Positions 1 through 11,754 are shown, counted from the stretch's first letter. The stretch: DNA of 64,000 bases from Panopea generosa (GCA_029582155.1 CM055901.1:27850152-27914151); one strand, 5' to 3'. Notes: generated by a model not told the origin, from the letters alone. A program made the numbers and translations.

Positions 1-393
1 TTTGAAAAATAAAAGTAAAAAATACAATCCTCCCTCTCTTCCCTTTTTTAACCCTTTACTTCATAAAGACGCCTCTAATATTGACGCTTTTGGTCACCTC
101 TTTTATTGATGTCTTTGGACACCTCTAATATTGACGCCTTTGGACACCTCTTATATTGAAGCCTTTGGACACCTCTAATATAGAAGGCTTTTGAATTATT
201 GGGTGAATTATGTTTATATTAACTGACAGAGTGGAAAACAGCAAGGAAGTGTTCAGATTGCTCGTTACGAGCAATCTGAACTCTTCCTGCACTGTTTTCC
301 AAGGCTTTCTTGATTGGTGCGGGAAAATGCCTATCTATGGAGTAAAGGGTTAAGACAAATTTGGATGATAATCTAGCAATATTTATAATGGCC
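1..393. mobile_element. Harbinger-like MITE, copy B1, split by a nested MITE
   Basis: The right end (354-393) matches the family's inverted terminus, GGATGATAATCTAGCAAT then ...ATGGCC, followed by TAA (394-396). Bases 1-47 match the family interior (AT-rich, then 'aatcctccctc'). The left terminus lies outside the window. The two halves are separated by the piggyBac-like MITE at 52-349. The assignment to PIF/Harbinger rests on 3-bp TTA/TAA target duplications seen in other copies; no transposase is present. Confidence 0.75.
52..349 (+). mobile_element. piggyBac-like MITE, copy A1
   Basis: It begins CCCTTTACTTCATA and ends TATGGAGTAAAGGG, and is flanked on both sides by TTAA (48-51 and 350-353), the piggyBac target duplication. 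It holds an internal palindrome around 240-299 (GCAGGAAGAGTTCAGATTGC on one arm) and an expanded run of about five 'tttggacacctctaatattg' units at 72-190 not seen in the other copies. It is non-autonomous with no coding potential, and sits inside the Harbinger-like copy B1. Confidence 0.85.
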
Positions 394-396
394 TAA

Positions 397-1388
397 AGCT
401 CGGCTCGGTCAAACAGTAAACAGTATGTCATCTTGACATGGTTGTCAGTGTTTAATTATGGTCCTGTATTAATTATCACATCAAATGTAACTTTTCATAG
501 AAATGTTTTATTGCTATATTTTGTGGAAGACAGAAACATTAACAAATGCAAAAAGGTTATCAGTACCAATAATGTAGTTTATACTATATTTTAACACATA
601 CTCCCAGGAAAAAAGTTTTGGTAAATGACTCAACAGCCAATACGCAACATGTGTGTTTCATTACACATATGCTACAAAGGTAACCAACAATGTAGTTCAA
701 TATACTATATATTTCACAAACCCCAGAAAGAAAAGTTTTGTAATTTGTAATGACTTAACAGCCATTGCGCAATGAACCGCAGTAATTAGGCTTAATGAAT
801 TTTTTTTTTAATCGCAATTATGAGAATCTTATAACATTTTTCCCATAAAAAAAAAAGATGTCCAGCCACATTATTTGAAAGAAATCGTGAACAATTTTAA
901 AATCCTATCATAATAAAGTAAAATTTCAATGAAATATGCTTATGTTGAATGGAATATATTCACTTTGCTCTGAATGGTTCAGTTTCGTATTTAAAATGTC
1001 CTCTATGATTTGCTGCCTCTTGGAAATTTTATTGGATAAAAATGTCTTTCATCACATTTTGACCATAAATACCATATTTTTAACACATGACAGTGTATTT
1101 TGAAATGATAGAAGAGTAAATTTAGTTTCTGTTGATGTTCCAAAATATTGAAAAAATTGGGAAACTGTCTACACCTCGTATCAAGCATCCCTGATGTTCT
1201 CTATCAAATATTAACAAGGCCAGTTTGACATTGTTTTAATATGGCGGAAAACATTTGGAAGCTGCTATTTATATACATGGTATAATGTATTTATCAACTG
1301 TGAATGTTCAATATTCGTTGTTTTTTAACCTGTGTTTATATCAACATATTATTATATGTAAAGGTAACATAAATTGTATTTAGTTACA
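397..1388. other. AT-rich non-coding stretch
   Basis: I see no gene or named element here. There are homopolymer A and T runs and a weak local duplication around 590-770, where 'caacatgtgtgtttcattacac'-like and 'tactatat' segments recur beside 'cccagaaagaaaagttttg'. Confidence 0.5.
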
Positions 1389-4080
1389 CAAGAATGTGTA
1401 TCAAAATGTTTGACTGAGACTACATGGAGTGTATCTAAATGTGTGACTGAGACTACATGAAGTGTATCTGAATGTGTGACTGAAACAACATGAAGTGTAT
1501 CTGAATGTGTGAATGAGACTATATGAAGTGTATCTGAATGTGTGACTGAGACTACATGAAGTGTATCTGAATGTGTGACTGAGACTACATGAGAATGTGT
1601 ATATGAATGTGATTAATAATACATGAAGTGTATCTGAATGTGTGATTGGGACATGAGAATATGTATATGAATGTGTGACTGAGACTACATGAAGTGTATC
1701 TGAATGTGTGACTGAGACTACATGAAGTGTATCTGAATGTTTGACTGTATCTGAATGTGTGACTGAGACTATATGAAATGTATCTGAATTTGTGACAGAG
1801 AATACATAAAGTGTATCTGAATGTGTGACTGAGACTACATGAGAATGTGTATATGAATGTGTGACTGAGACAACATGAAGTGTATCTGAATTTGTGACTG
1901 AGATAACATGAAGTGTATCTGAATTTGTGACTGAGACTACATGAGAATGTGTATATGAATGTGTGACTTAGACTACATGAAATGTATCTGGATGTGTGAC
2001 TGATACTACATGAGAATGTGTATATGACTGTGTGACTGAAACTACATGAAGTGTATCTGAATGTATGACTCAGACTACATGAAGTGTATCTGTATGTGTG
2101 ACTCAGAATACATGAAGTGTATCTGAATGTGTGACTTTGACTTCATGAGAATGTGTATATGAATGTGAGACTGAGACTACATGAAGTGTATCTGGATGTG
2201 TGACTGAGACTACATGAGAATGTGTATATGAATGTGTGACTGAGACTACATGAAGTGTATCTGAATGTATGACTGTGACTACATGAAGTGTATCTGAATG
2301 TGTGACCCAGACTACATGAAGTGTATCTGTATGTGTGACTCAGAATACATGAAGTGTATCTGAATGTGTGACTGAGACTACATAAAGTGTATCTGAATGT
2401 GTGACTGAGACTACATGAGAATGTGTATATATGAATGTGTGATTGAGACTACATTTGATTGTTGATATGAATGTGTTACTGAGACTTCATTAGAAGAAGG
2501 TGTATCTGAATGTTTGATTGAGACTTCATGAAGCGTATCAGAATGTGTAACTGAGACTACATGAGAATGTGTATATGAATGTGTGACTAAAACTACAGGA
2601 GAATGTGTGACTGAGACTACACAAAAAGGTGTATCTGAATGTGTAACTGAGGCAACATGAGATTGTGTATCTGAATGTGTTACTGAGACTATATGACATA
2701 GTGTATCTGAATGTGTGACTGAGACTACATGAGAAGGTGTATCTGGAAGTGGTACTGAGGCAAAATGAGATTGTGTATCTGAATGTATGACTGAGACTAC
2801 ATGAGTAGGTATATCTGAATGTGTTACTAATACTGCATGAAAAGGTGTTTCTGAATGTGTGACTGAGACAACATGAGATTGTGTGACTGAGACTACACGA
2901 GAAGGTGTATCTAAATGTGTGACTGAGACTACATGAGAAGGTGTTTCTAAATGTGTGACTTAGATCACATGAGAAGGTGTATCTAAATGTGTGACTGAGA
3001 TCACATGAGAAAGTATATCTGAATGTGTAACTGAGACAACATGAAAATGTGTATATGAATGTGTTACTGAGACAACATAAGAATGTTAATATATATGTGT
3101 TACTGATACAACATGAGGTGTATCCGAATGTGTGACTGAGACAATGTGAGAAGGTGTATTTGAATGTGTTACTGAGACTACATGAGAAACTGTATCTGAA
3201 TGTGAGCCTGAGACAACGTGAGAAAGTGTATCTGAATGTGAGACTGAGACTACATGAGAATGTGTATATGAATGTGTAACTGAGATGACACGAGAAGGTG
3301 TATCAGAATGTGAGACTGAGACAACGTGAGAAAGTGTATCTGAATGTGAGACTGAGACAACACGAGAATGTGTATATGAATGTGTTACTGATACAACATA
3401 AGAATGTTTATATGAATGTGTTACTGAGACTATATGAAGTGTATCTGAATGTGTGACTGGGACAACATAAGAATGTTTATATGAATGTGTTACTGAATAT
3501 ACATGAAGTGTATCTGAATGTGTGACTGAGACAACATGAAAAGGTGTATGTGAATGTGTTACTGAGACTACATGAGAAGGTGTATCTGAATGTGAGACTG
3601 TGACAACGTGAGAAGGTGTATCTGAATGTGAGACTGAGACTACACGAGAATGTGTATATGAATGTGTAACTGAGACTTCACGAGAAGGTGTATCTGAATG
3701 TGAGACAGAGACAACGTGAGAAGGTGTATCTGAATGTGAGACTGAGATAACACGAGAATGTGTATTTGAATGTGTTACTGATACAACATAAGAATGTTTA
3801 TATGAATGTGTTACTGGGACTACATGAAGTGTATCTGAATGTGTGACTGAGACAACGTGAAAAGGTGTATGTGAATGTGTTACTGAGACTAAACAAGATG
3901 GTGTATCTGAATGTGTGACTGAGACTACATAAGAATTTGTATATGAATGTGTTACTGAGACTATATGAGAATGTATATATGAATGTGTTTCTGGGACTAC
4001 ATGCAAAGATTTATATGAATGTGTTACTGAAACTACATGAGAATGTGTATATGAATGTGTGACTGTGACTTCGTGAGACT
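1389..4080. repeat. 33/36-bp minisatellite, about 2.7 kb
   Basis: The repeat core is 'tgtgactgagactacatgaa' plus 'gtgtatctgaat'. Units alternate between 33 bp (with 'gaagtgtatctg') and 36 bp (with 'gagaatgtgtatatg'). Both lengths are multiples of three, so a minus-strand frame stays open for 306 codons at 3086-4006, reading as 11- or 12-residue VSVTHSDTPSHV-like repeats. I treat that frame as a by-product of the unit length, because the other two thirds of the array have no matching frame and there is no recognisable start or splice context. Confidence 0.95.
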
Positions 4081-4309
4081 GTTATAGTGAGGTGATTAAG
4101 CAGTAGGTTTCCATTATTGAACTGAACAGTGATCCAATAAAGAGGAGGTGTCCATAGTGTCAGAATCTTCTGATGGTATAAAATTATGGATATTGACATA
4201 CATGTAATTGTAACAGATATGGAGGGTTCAGTGCTGTTACAGGTCAACAATTGAAGGTAGTATTATTGCTGACATTGATATTTTGCGATTTGTTGTGTCT
4301 CTGTTTATT

Positions 4310-4375
4310 TTTCAGCTCAGCTGAGCCAGAGGCTCAACAATGGTAAGATTTGATTTTGTCATCCTTCATCAGTGG
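4310..4375 (+). other. Microexon-like segment or Helentron-like 5' end remnant
   Basis: Bases 4316-4342 (27 nt) lie between a pyrimidine-rich 'ctctgtttatttttcag' and 'gtaaga', so they look like a microexon with two open frames. The same bases contain CTGAGCCAGAGGCTCA and are preceded by 'cagctcag', which is how I recall the subterminal hairpin at the 5' end of common bivalve Helentron-like repeats. The repeat reading is at least as likely. Confidence 0.3.
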
Positions 4376-4380
4376 TCTCT

Positions 4381-4936
4381 ATTCCGTTACATCATTTCTT
4401 CTCATGAACCACTTGGGTTGGATTTTGTTAAAATATTCTCACAAATGTCATTGGGTCAAAGAAATTTAGATTTGTATAACTGATAGTCGTATACTTGTAG
4501 TCTTAAAGGCAGTATGTCAAGAAAAGTTCATTTATATGTTAAAAAAAAAATTGTTTTTAAATGAATACAAAGTGTTGTCTCGTTATCATTTATGAATAAA
4601 ATATGAATTATTTGGAATTTCAAATTTGTTAAAAATGTGTCCAATTTATTTTTAATTAGAGTGGTAAAATTTATATGAAATCTCTAATCAAAAATTAAAT
4701 GTCAAATTAACATGCTGTTTGAAAATCTGTACATCGTCATTTAGACTTTTTCTCAGACAAGTATAGGTTAGAAGATATATGGAATTATTTCACTACACTT
4801 GGCATTACTCCGAGCGTAAAACCCTGTAACTCCGAATGTCTCCATGTAGAAATTATATAGGGGGAAAAAATGGTATTGTGTGATTTTACTTCAACAAAAT
4901 ATGTGTTGTATTTATATATTTGTGATTGACACATAT
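4381..4936. other. AT-rich stretch without recognised features
   Basis: Nothing gene-like is seen. Poly-A and AT-rich sequence lies between the segment at 4310 and the Harbinger-like copy B2. Confidence 0.5.
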
Positions 4937-4939
4937 TAA

Positions 4940-5129
4940 GGCCATAATAAATTAATTGCTAGAATATCATCCCCACCTGCCCCCTAATTTACATGCAGCC
5001 CGACCCTTTTTATTTTCATTAAAAAAACAAAAAACATCAAAAATTTTAAAAATAAAAAAATAAATATAAAATCCTCCCCGTTTTTTAGAAAAATTTGGAT
5101 GATAATCTAGCAATTAAATTATAATGGCC
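4940..5129. mobile_element. Harbinger-like MITE, copy B2
   Basis: The element is 190 bp with inverted ends: GGCCATAATAAATTAATTGC at the left and its complement at the right, ending ATGGCC. TAA precedes it (4937-4939) and TTA follows (5130-5132). The interior is A-rich, with the family's 'ccctttttattttcat' and 'aaatcctcccc' blocks. No coding capacity. Confidence 0.85.
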
Positions 5130-5279
5130 TTAAGTCTTATGATCTTAGGGAGATTATGTTTGAGTTAAGCTTGTAACTTAGTGTTGTGCCTTAAATTTGT
5201 TTATCAAAAGTTGCGTGTTCCAAAAAAAGATTATACTTTAAATTTAATATTACAAGTGTGTAACATTTCATCCTATTTA

Positions 5280-5461
5280 GGCCATAATAAATTAATTTCT
5301 AAATTATCACCCCCACTCGCTCCAATATTTTCATGCGGCCCTGACCCTTTTTATTTTCATAAAAAAAAAAATGTATATATATATATAAATAAAGTCCTCT
5401 CTCCCCTCCCTCTTTTTAAGAAAAAATTGGATGATAATTTAGCCATTAATTTATACTGGCC
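5280..5461. mobile_element. Harbinger-like MITE, copy B3
   Basis: Same family as the element 150 bp upstream and in the same orientation. TTA flanks both sides (5277-5279 and 5462-5464), a clean 3-bp duplication. Ends are GGCCATAATAAATTAATTTC and its partly diverged complement. The interior carries a short (TA)n run near 5380. Confidence 0.85.
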
Positions 5462-5737
5462 TTACTAAGATTTACTGAATATTACTCAGTATGTGATCAA
5501 AAGATAAGCTTAATTATCAAACCATCAAAAAAATAAATCAAACTATCTATTTAAACAAGGCTTTATAAAGGAACCATTGACAAACAATATACCGGGTACA
5601 TGCACATTGTGCATACTTTTTTGATAACTACATAAATGCATTTCATTAATGACCATGACAATTACATGTGTACGTTATTAAAATGCAGAAGCATATATCA
5701 ATATTGGCAAATGTTTACATGTATTTTATTAAAATGC

Positions 5738-5940
5738 ATAAATGGCTCAGTTGGTAACACATCTGGACGTCTGGGAGCTATTAGTTTGAATCCTGCCCGA
5801 CCTGCACAGTGTCTGTGATAATTGGTCATGAACTCTGTTCTAGGGCAATGAGTTTCCCATCTGTGAATATGTGGGGAAGTAGCCACTAACTTGCAGAGCT
5901 TAGGTGTGTACAATACTGGTAAACTGCCAAGCAAGAACAT
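5738..5940 (+). mobile_element. tRNA-derived SINE, family F3 (diverged)
   Basis: The tRNA-like head has an A-box-like 'tggctcagttggtaac' and a B-box-like 'agtttgaatcc'. The body retains 'acttgcagagctt' and 'tactggtaaact', which correspond to 'acttgcagagaagg' and 'tactggttaatcc' in the better copy at 27511. The 3' end is not well defined. Confidence 0.6.
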
Positions 5941-6187
5941 GCTGACAAATATTTAATAACTGAACTAATTTTATAAAGATATGAATAACACAATTATTTA
6001 TGAATGCCAAACATTTTTGTGAATTTCATCGCCTTTCATAAATGTTTTTGTTGTTGTTTGAACCTTAAATTTTATGGATATGAGAATATGTCCATGGAGA
6101 ATTGCAGGAAAAAAGAATAATTTTTGTCACTGGGGCATTAATATCAGATAAGTAGGTAAAGGACAAACAAACAATATTCTATTTTAG

Positions 6188-6234
6188 GCCTCAGACCCCA
6201 GTTTCATCCTTTGTAGAGAATATGTACATCCAAA
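6188..6234 (+). other. Possible 47-nt exon (weak)
   Basis: It is bounded by 'atattctattttag' and a 'gtaagc' donor, with two frames open. In one frame it could join to the candidate exon at 14421 by phase. It lies inside what would be the first intron of the minus-strand candidate gene at 6513, which lowers my confidence. Splice-like signals around 47 nt are expected by chance in AT-rich DNA. Confidence 0.2.
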
Positions 6235-6512
6235 GTAAGCAATTTTATTTAGTATTATAATATTTGAATTATTTGCACCCGCGAGAATGTTCTTACAGTG
6301 TGCCTAAACATTGTAGTTGAAATTTGGACATGTATAAAAATATGCACGAGTCCGAATCAGGAGAAAAGCTCTTGACAACACAATTTACAAACTATTGAAA
6401 CTAAATCGTGGCCAACCAGTAGTAAAAGTATCTGTACATTGTACTACATTACCCGATTTTCAAAATGAGATTTATTAATAAAAATATAAGACAAAAAATA
6501 AATCATACTCAC

Positions 6513-6639
6513 ATGTGAACAAACAAAAATACTCGTTAGCTCCAGCGCGGATGTGTCGATAGCTCATTTTCTTATCACCACTTGTTGGTGGTGGAGCTGG
6601 CGTATTTGCTCTATAGTTTTTTCTCCTCATAAACAGCAT
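6513..6639 (-). CDS. Candidate first coding exon of an unidentified gene
   Basis: On the minus strand an ATG at 6639 (with a second in-frame ATG at 6630) opens a 42-codon frame that runs into a strong GTGAGT donor (6512-6507), leaving phase 1. An in-frame TGA lies just upstream of the first ATG, so this is a start rather than an internal exon. The exon probably extends upstream to 6768, where minus-strand 'ctgtctgccattttcag' gives a good acceptor for a 5' UTR junction. The peptide starts MLFMRRKNYR, has a short proline run (PAPPP) and then KKMSYRHIRAGANEY. The segment contains several CpGs (GCGCGG, TCG, GGCG) in otherwise CpG-poor sequence, which fits coding or promoter-near DNA. I do not recognise the protein. 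The next exon must lie at lower coordinates or beyond the window; I did not find it. Confidence 0.45.
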
Positions 6640-7040
6640 GAGGTAAATATGAAATCAAGTTTCATAAACAACACTGTATCCATGGTAACTTGATAAACTC
6701 CATTCAATAGGCATCTATCATATTAGGCGACTGTCAAGTATTTTCTTGTTGAACTTCTCATAGAACGTCTGAAAATGGCAGACAGATTGAATTTAGATGA
6801 AAACGAAGGTTGAGTGATCTCAGTTTCAATTTTAATCTCATCAATCTTAATGTCTCTAATTAAGATGAACAATTCTAGAGCATGGATTAAATTAAATTGT
6901 AAAATAACTTTTAGGGATGAGATCACGTGCAGAGTGAACAGATTACCTTGTTTTTGTATAGTTTTAGGATGAGATGTTACAGCTTTTAAATTTTGTGTAT
7001 AGTCCAACTAAAGGCCCTCAGTTTTGTCTAAGGTCCTGAA
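6640..7040 (-). other. Presumed 5' UTR and upstream sequence, with an open frame
   Basis: Bases 6640-6768 would be the UTR part of the candidate minus-strand exon. Further upstream a minus-strand frame stays open over 6723-7007 (about 94 codons from a TTG), ending in TAA at 6723. It is AT-rich and lysine/isoleucine-rich, overlaps the proposed acceptor and has no ATG at its head, so I do not call it a gene. Confidence 0.25.
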
Positions 7041-7047
7041 AACCTGT

Positions 7048-7174
7048 ATTTTTTTTTTTTAACTTTTTTTTTTTTAATTTTATTTTTTTATTTTATGAAA
7101 ATATAATGGGTGGGGCGTCATGCAAATTAGAGGGAGGGCAGGGATGATAATCTAGCAATTAATTTATTATGGCC
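7048..7174. mobile_element. Harbinger-like MITE, copy B4, left end lost
   Basis: The right terminus is intact (GGATGATAATCTAGCAAT ... ATGGCC, then TAA at 7175-7177) with the family's 'gggtggggcgtcatgcaaatta' block in reverse orientation. The left half is replaced by poly-T runs and has no recognisable terminus. Confidence 0.7.
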
Positions 7175-7337
7175 TAAATGTTTTTTTTTTTTTTCTTCTT
7201 TTTTATTTTAATTAAAGATTTATTGAGCCAGGGGAATATGCATTGGAGAATGATTGGCAACCAGAATTATTTTATCAGATTAAAGTTTTTGAAGACTCTG
7301 TAAAACTAATTTGAATTTTATATTAAATATTTTTCTC

Positions 7338-7511
7338 ATTGTGAAATACAAGTGCCGACAAAGTAGACAAATCACACTCAAAGCATTCCTCAGTAGAATC
7401 AGTGCTACATAAATATCTTGCCCAAAGGTGCTACAAATGACTGTGGCGGGAAATTAAACCCAAATTCTCCGACCCTGGGTCCATTGTAGACAGTCACCGT
7501 TAGACTTGGAG
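7338..7511 (-). mobile_element. tRNA-derived SINE, family F2 (old copy)
   Basis: Read on the minus strand, it has a degraded tRNA-like head followed by the family body. On the plus strand the body appears as 'aaatcacactcaaag' ... 'cagtagaatcagtgct' ... 'atcttgcccaaaggtgc'. Clearly related to the copies at 42891 and 63347 but more diverged. Confidence 0.55.
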
Positions 7512-8388
7512 TTACACACGCTGTGCATGGTGACAAGGACTCACTGTACCTCTGCGAATAGAGTTCTTTCAACACTAATACACAATGCTATTATTTAATA
7601 CCCTGAAATTTGTTGTTAATGGCAAAAAAAGTCATTTTAGATAAAAACACTAAAATAACAATCAATTTATCCGTTGAACTACCATGTTACATGTGCCCTA
7701 GTCATCCGAGAATGACATCACATGGTGATTAATTATGTTATTGAATCATTCGTTCATTATGCAATGATTATTCAGAGATCGATGAATATTATTTATCAAT
7801 GCAGACAATACCAGAGTGTCTCCAAGGTTTTCTTTCTTCCACTTGCTATAATCACAATGTTATGTATCTGGGAAGTCCCCTGTCATTTATTATAATGACC
7901 CTAAGTTCTACCAGCATCAGTCGGCGGCTCCAGACTTCTGCCATTAATATCTCCATTTCCAGAATAATGCTGGCCATATAGGGTGTAAAAAGCTTTTAGC
8001 AGTATTTCCTTTTTTTGTCCGCCTCGATTGCAATGCAGTATTGAAGTAATTTCCATACTCTTTATATAGAAACTGTTAGCAGAAACCTGATCCCATTCAA
8101 ACAAAATGTTCATACCAATAATTTCACTGGATCACTGTATTATATTTTAATTAGTTATTTGTAAAATATGTGTGATCATCAGAAGATAGAGTTGTGGTGG
8201 ATCAAATATATTGTATGACAATTCTCTCTTTCTCACATCAGGTGATCAGATAATTGACTTTTATAACCTTCTTGCTGTACTGATTTTCTCTGCTGCTTTC
8301 ATAAATCACCAAGAATCCAAATGGAGTTTCCCATCTTCTAAAAGTTGGAATTTCTCCTTGCAGTTAAACCCTGGCTTCTTCCATCTCA
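7512..8388. other. Non-coding stretch without recognised features
   Basis: No gene seen. A good polypyrimidine-AG ('tctctctttctcacatcag', ending 8241) is followed by an open phase-1 frame, but I see no credible donor before the minisatellite begins. Confidence 0.4.
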
Positions 8389-10555
8389 GCATTTATAAAT
8401 CATCCACTGTTTCTACCATCATTTTGCAAGCATATATCATCAATTGTTTTTATTTTCTTCTCTGCATTTTATGGTACATAAATCATATACTGCTTCTGTA
8501 TCTCCTTGTATTCATACATCATCCACTGTTTCTTCCAACTTTCCTGCATTCATACATTTTCTGCTGTTTCTGCCATCTTCTCTGCATTCATACATTTTCC
8601 ACTGTTTCTACCATCTTCTCTGCATTCATACCTTTTCCACTGTTTCTACCATCTCTGCATTCATACATCATCTACTGCTTCTACCATATTCTCTGCATTC
8701 ATACATCATCCACTGCTTCTTCCAACTTTTTTGCATTCATACATTTTCCGCTGTTTCTACCATCTTCTCTGCATTCATACATTTTCCACTGTTTCTACCA
8801 TCTTCTCTTTATTCATACATTTTCCACTGTTTCTACCATCTTCTCTGCATTCATACATCATTTTCTGCTTCTACCATATTCTCTGCGTTCATACATCATC
8901 TACTGCTTCTACCATCTTCTCTGCATCCATACATTATCCACTGCTTCTTCCATCTTTTCTGCATTCATACATCATCTACTGCTTCTACCATCTTTTCTGC
9001 ATTCATACACCATTCATTGCTTCTACTTTATTATTGTACTCATACATCATCCACTGTATTTACTATCTTCTTGTATTCATATATAATCCACTGCTTTTTC
9101 TGTCTTCTTGTATTCATACATCATCCACTGCTTCTACCAATTTTTCTGCATTCATACATCATCCACTGTTTCTACCATTTCTTCTGTATTCATACAGTAT
9201 CTAGTGTTTCTACTACCTTCTTGTATTCATAAGTCATCCACTGCTTGTACTACCTTCTTGTATTCATGCATTATCCGTTGTTCCCCTATCTTCTTATACT
9301 ATATATTGTCCACTGCTTCTATCCTTTCCTCTGCATTTATACAGTATCCACTGTTTCTACTACCTTCTTGTATTCATACATCACCAACTGCTTCTACCAT
9401 TTTTTCTGCATTCATACATCATCTACTGCTTCAACCACATTCTTGTATTCATACATCATCCAATACTTTACCATCTTCTCTGTATTCATACATCATCTAC
9501 TGCTTCTACCGTCTTCTCTGTATTCATACATTATCCACTGTTTCTACCATATTTTCTGCATTCATACATCATCCACTGCTTTTACAACCTTCTTGTATTC
9601 ATACATCATCTGATGCTTTTACCATCTTGTTGTATTTTCCACTGAAACATCTTCTCTGCATTCATACATCATCTACTGCTTCTACCATCTTCTCTGCATT
9701 CATACACCATCCACTGCTTCTACTTTATTATTGTACTCATACATCATCCACTGCTTCTACTACCTTCTTGTATTCATACATCGTCAACTGTTTCTACCAT
9801 TTCCTCTGTATTCATACAGTATCTACTGTTTCTACTACCTTCTTGTATTCATGCATTATCCGTTGTTCCCCTATCTTCTTATATTATATATCATCCACTG
9901 CTTCTATCCTTACCTCTGCATTTATACAGTATCCACTGTTTCTACTACCTTCTTGTTTTCATACATCACCAACTGCTTCTACCATCTTTTCTGCATTTAT
10001 ACATCATCTACTGCTTCTACCACATTCTTGTATTCATACATCATCCAATATTTAATATATCATCTTCTCTGTATTCATACATCATCCACTGCTTCTACCA
10101 TCTTTTCTGCATTTATACATCATCCACTTCTTTTACAACCTTCTTGTATTCATACATCATCCGATACTTTTACCATCTTGTTGTATTCATACATCATCCA
10201 CTGCTTCTCCCATATTTTCTGCATTCATACATCATCCACTGCTTCTACCACCTTCTTGTATTCATATATCATCAACTGCTTAATCTACCATCTTCTCTGC
10301 ATTCATAAGTCATCCACTGTTTCTACCATATTCTCTGTATTCATACATCATCCACTGCTTCTACCATCTTTTCTGCATTTATACATCATCCACTGCTTCT
10401 ACCATATTCTCTGTATTCATACATCATCCACTGCTTCTACCATCTTCTCTACATTCATACATCATCCCCTGCTTCTACCATCTTCTCTGCATTCATACAT
10501 CATCCACTGCTTCCGCCATCTTCAGTTTTACTTTCCTCTTGCATTCATATTATGA
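8389..10555. repeat. 38-bp minisatellite, about 2.2 kb
   Basis: Repeat unit 'cattcatacatcatccact' plus 'gcttctaccatcttctctg'. Variants at the same position include 'cttcttgtatt' and 'cttttctgcatt'. The unit has no stop codon in any plus-strand frame and 38 is not a multiple of three, so overlapping plus-strand frames of up to 315 codons appear, reading HSYIIHCFYHLLCIHTSST-like. Three frames of one strand open at once is the signature of a stop-free repeat, not of genes. Confidence 0.95.
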
Positions 10556-11528
10556 TCCAATGGGGGAAAAAATGAGATTGATTTAAGTTAAATGGGGTCG
10601 ATGGCGAGTTCAGTGTTGCTAAAAATAGTTGACAGAAATAATTCTTCGATGTCTGTAGTTTCCCATGAGATATTTTGATGTTCCTATCATGGAGTTGAAA
10701 CCTGGGATTGTTTTTAAATAAATCTGGTCCCATCCAAGGTGTTTGTTACTAAAAATACAAAATGTGTGTCTGCTTAATAACTATTAAGATTCCTTTAAGA
10801 TAATTTAATGAAATTTTGTGCATAATTATATTCCCGACATGAAGATGAAGTGGCAGGTTGTGATAAACTATGAGGTAAATGTGCTCAAAGTCAATATAGG
10901 GGCGGATGCAATTTTATTATTTTTATTTTATATTTTTCAGATATTAAAATGGAAGTGTCAGATTACGCATAAAGTTGAAAGAAGTTTTTTTTAAAACATG
11001 GCACCTTTCTGGCAAATATGGGTTCCTTTAAAATTTGTCCAAAAAAAAAAGGATTTTATTTTTGTTTTACATATTTATAAAATATGTCCAGGCAGGTCAA
11101 ATGAATGGGGGCTGGTGTGGATAAATCTCTTGAGATTTTATTATGTACTTATGTGGAACAAGAAGTTTATTTCTCTTGAATGATATTTTTTTATTTCGAT
11201 TTATAGAATATCATTCATCCTGTATAACTTCTAGCCATTATATATTTGCCATTTAGTAGCATCTATGATGATTAAAAGTGTGTATATCATAATAAATATA
11301 CCCTTTTATGATTCCATAATAGCAAATACAACCCTGGAATAAACTACAAATTATTCCAATAAGTATGGTGTCTGCAAAATAGAGCTGTATATATATCTGA
11401 TGTATTTATGAATTTGTTTTTATGAAACAATAAAATGTTGAGATATTAAGTATGAGGCTGCTATTAATAATTGTGAAAGGTTATATTACCCATCCTTGTG
11501 GAGCAACAATCTATATGTTCAGAGTTAT
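10556..11528. other. AT-rich stretch without genes
   Basis: No gene or named element is supported. A short inverted pair 'gaatgatatttttt'/'gaatatcattcat' occurs at 11177-11218. An acceptor-like 'tatttttcag' near 10940 has no matching donor. Confidence 0.45.
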
Positions 11529-11532
11529 TTAA

Positions 11533-11754
11533 CCCTTTACTTCATAAAGACGCCTTTGGACACCTCTAATATTGAAAGCATTAATTCACCACATATCAGC
11601 AATGGATGAATTATGATTATATTAACTGACAGAGTGGAAAACAGTGCAGGAAGTGTTCAGATTGCTCGTCACGAGCAATCTGAACTCTTCCTGCACTGTT
11701 TTCAAAGGCCTTCTGTGATTGGTGCGGGAAAACACGTAACTATGGAGTAAAGGG
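11533..11754 (+). mobile_element. piggyBac-like MITE, copy A2 (best preserved)
   Basis: 222 bp, starting CCCTTTACTTCATAAAG and ending GGAGTAAAGGG, with perfect TTAA on both sides (11529-11532 and 11755-11758). The centre (about 11643-11698) is a near-perfect palindrome with arms of about 27 nt (CAGTGCAGGAAGTGTTCAG ... CTGAACTCTTCCTGCACTG). This copy best represents the family. Confidence 0.9.

Noticed and set aside
3086-4006. 306-codon minus-strand frame as a repeat protein gene
   Set aside because: It lies wholly in the 33/36-bp minisatellite. No start, splice or flanking coding context; explained by unit lengths divisible by three.
8211-10555. Several plus-strand frames of 232-315 codons as genes
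   Set aside because: All are the same 38-bp stop-free unit read in different frames.
10941-10995. Plus-strand exon after 'tatatttttcag'
   Set aside because: Open for 17 codons but there is no donor before the stop.
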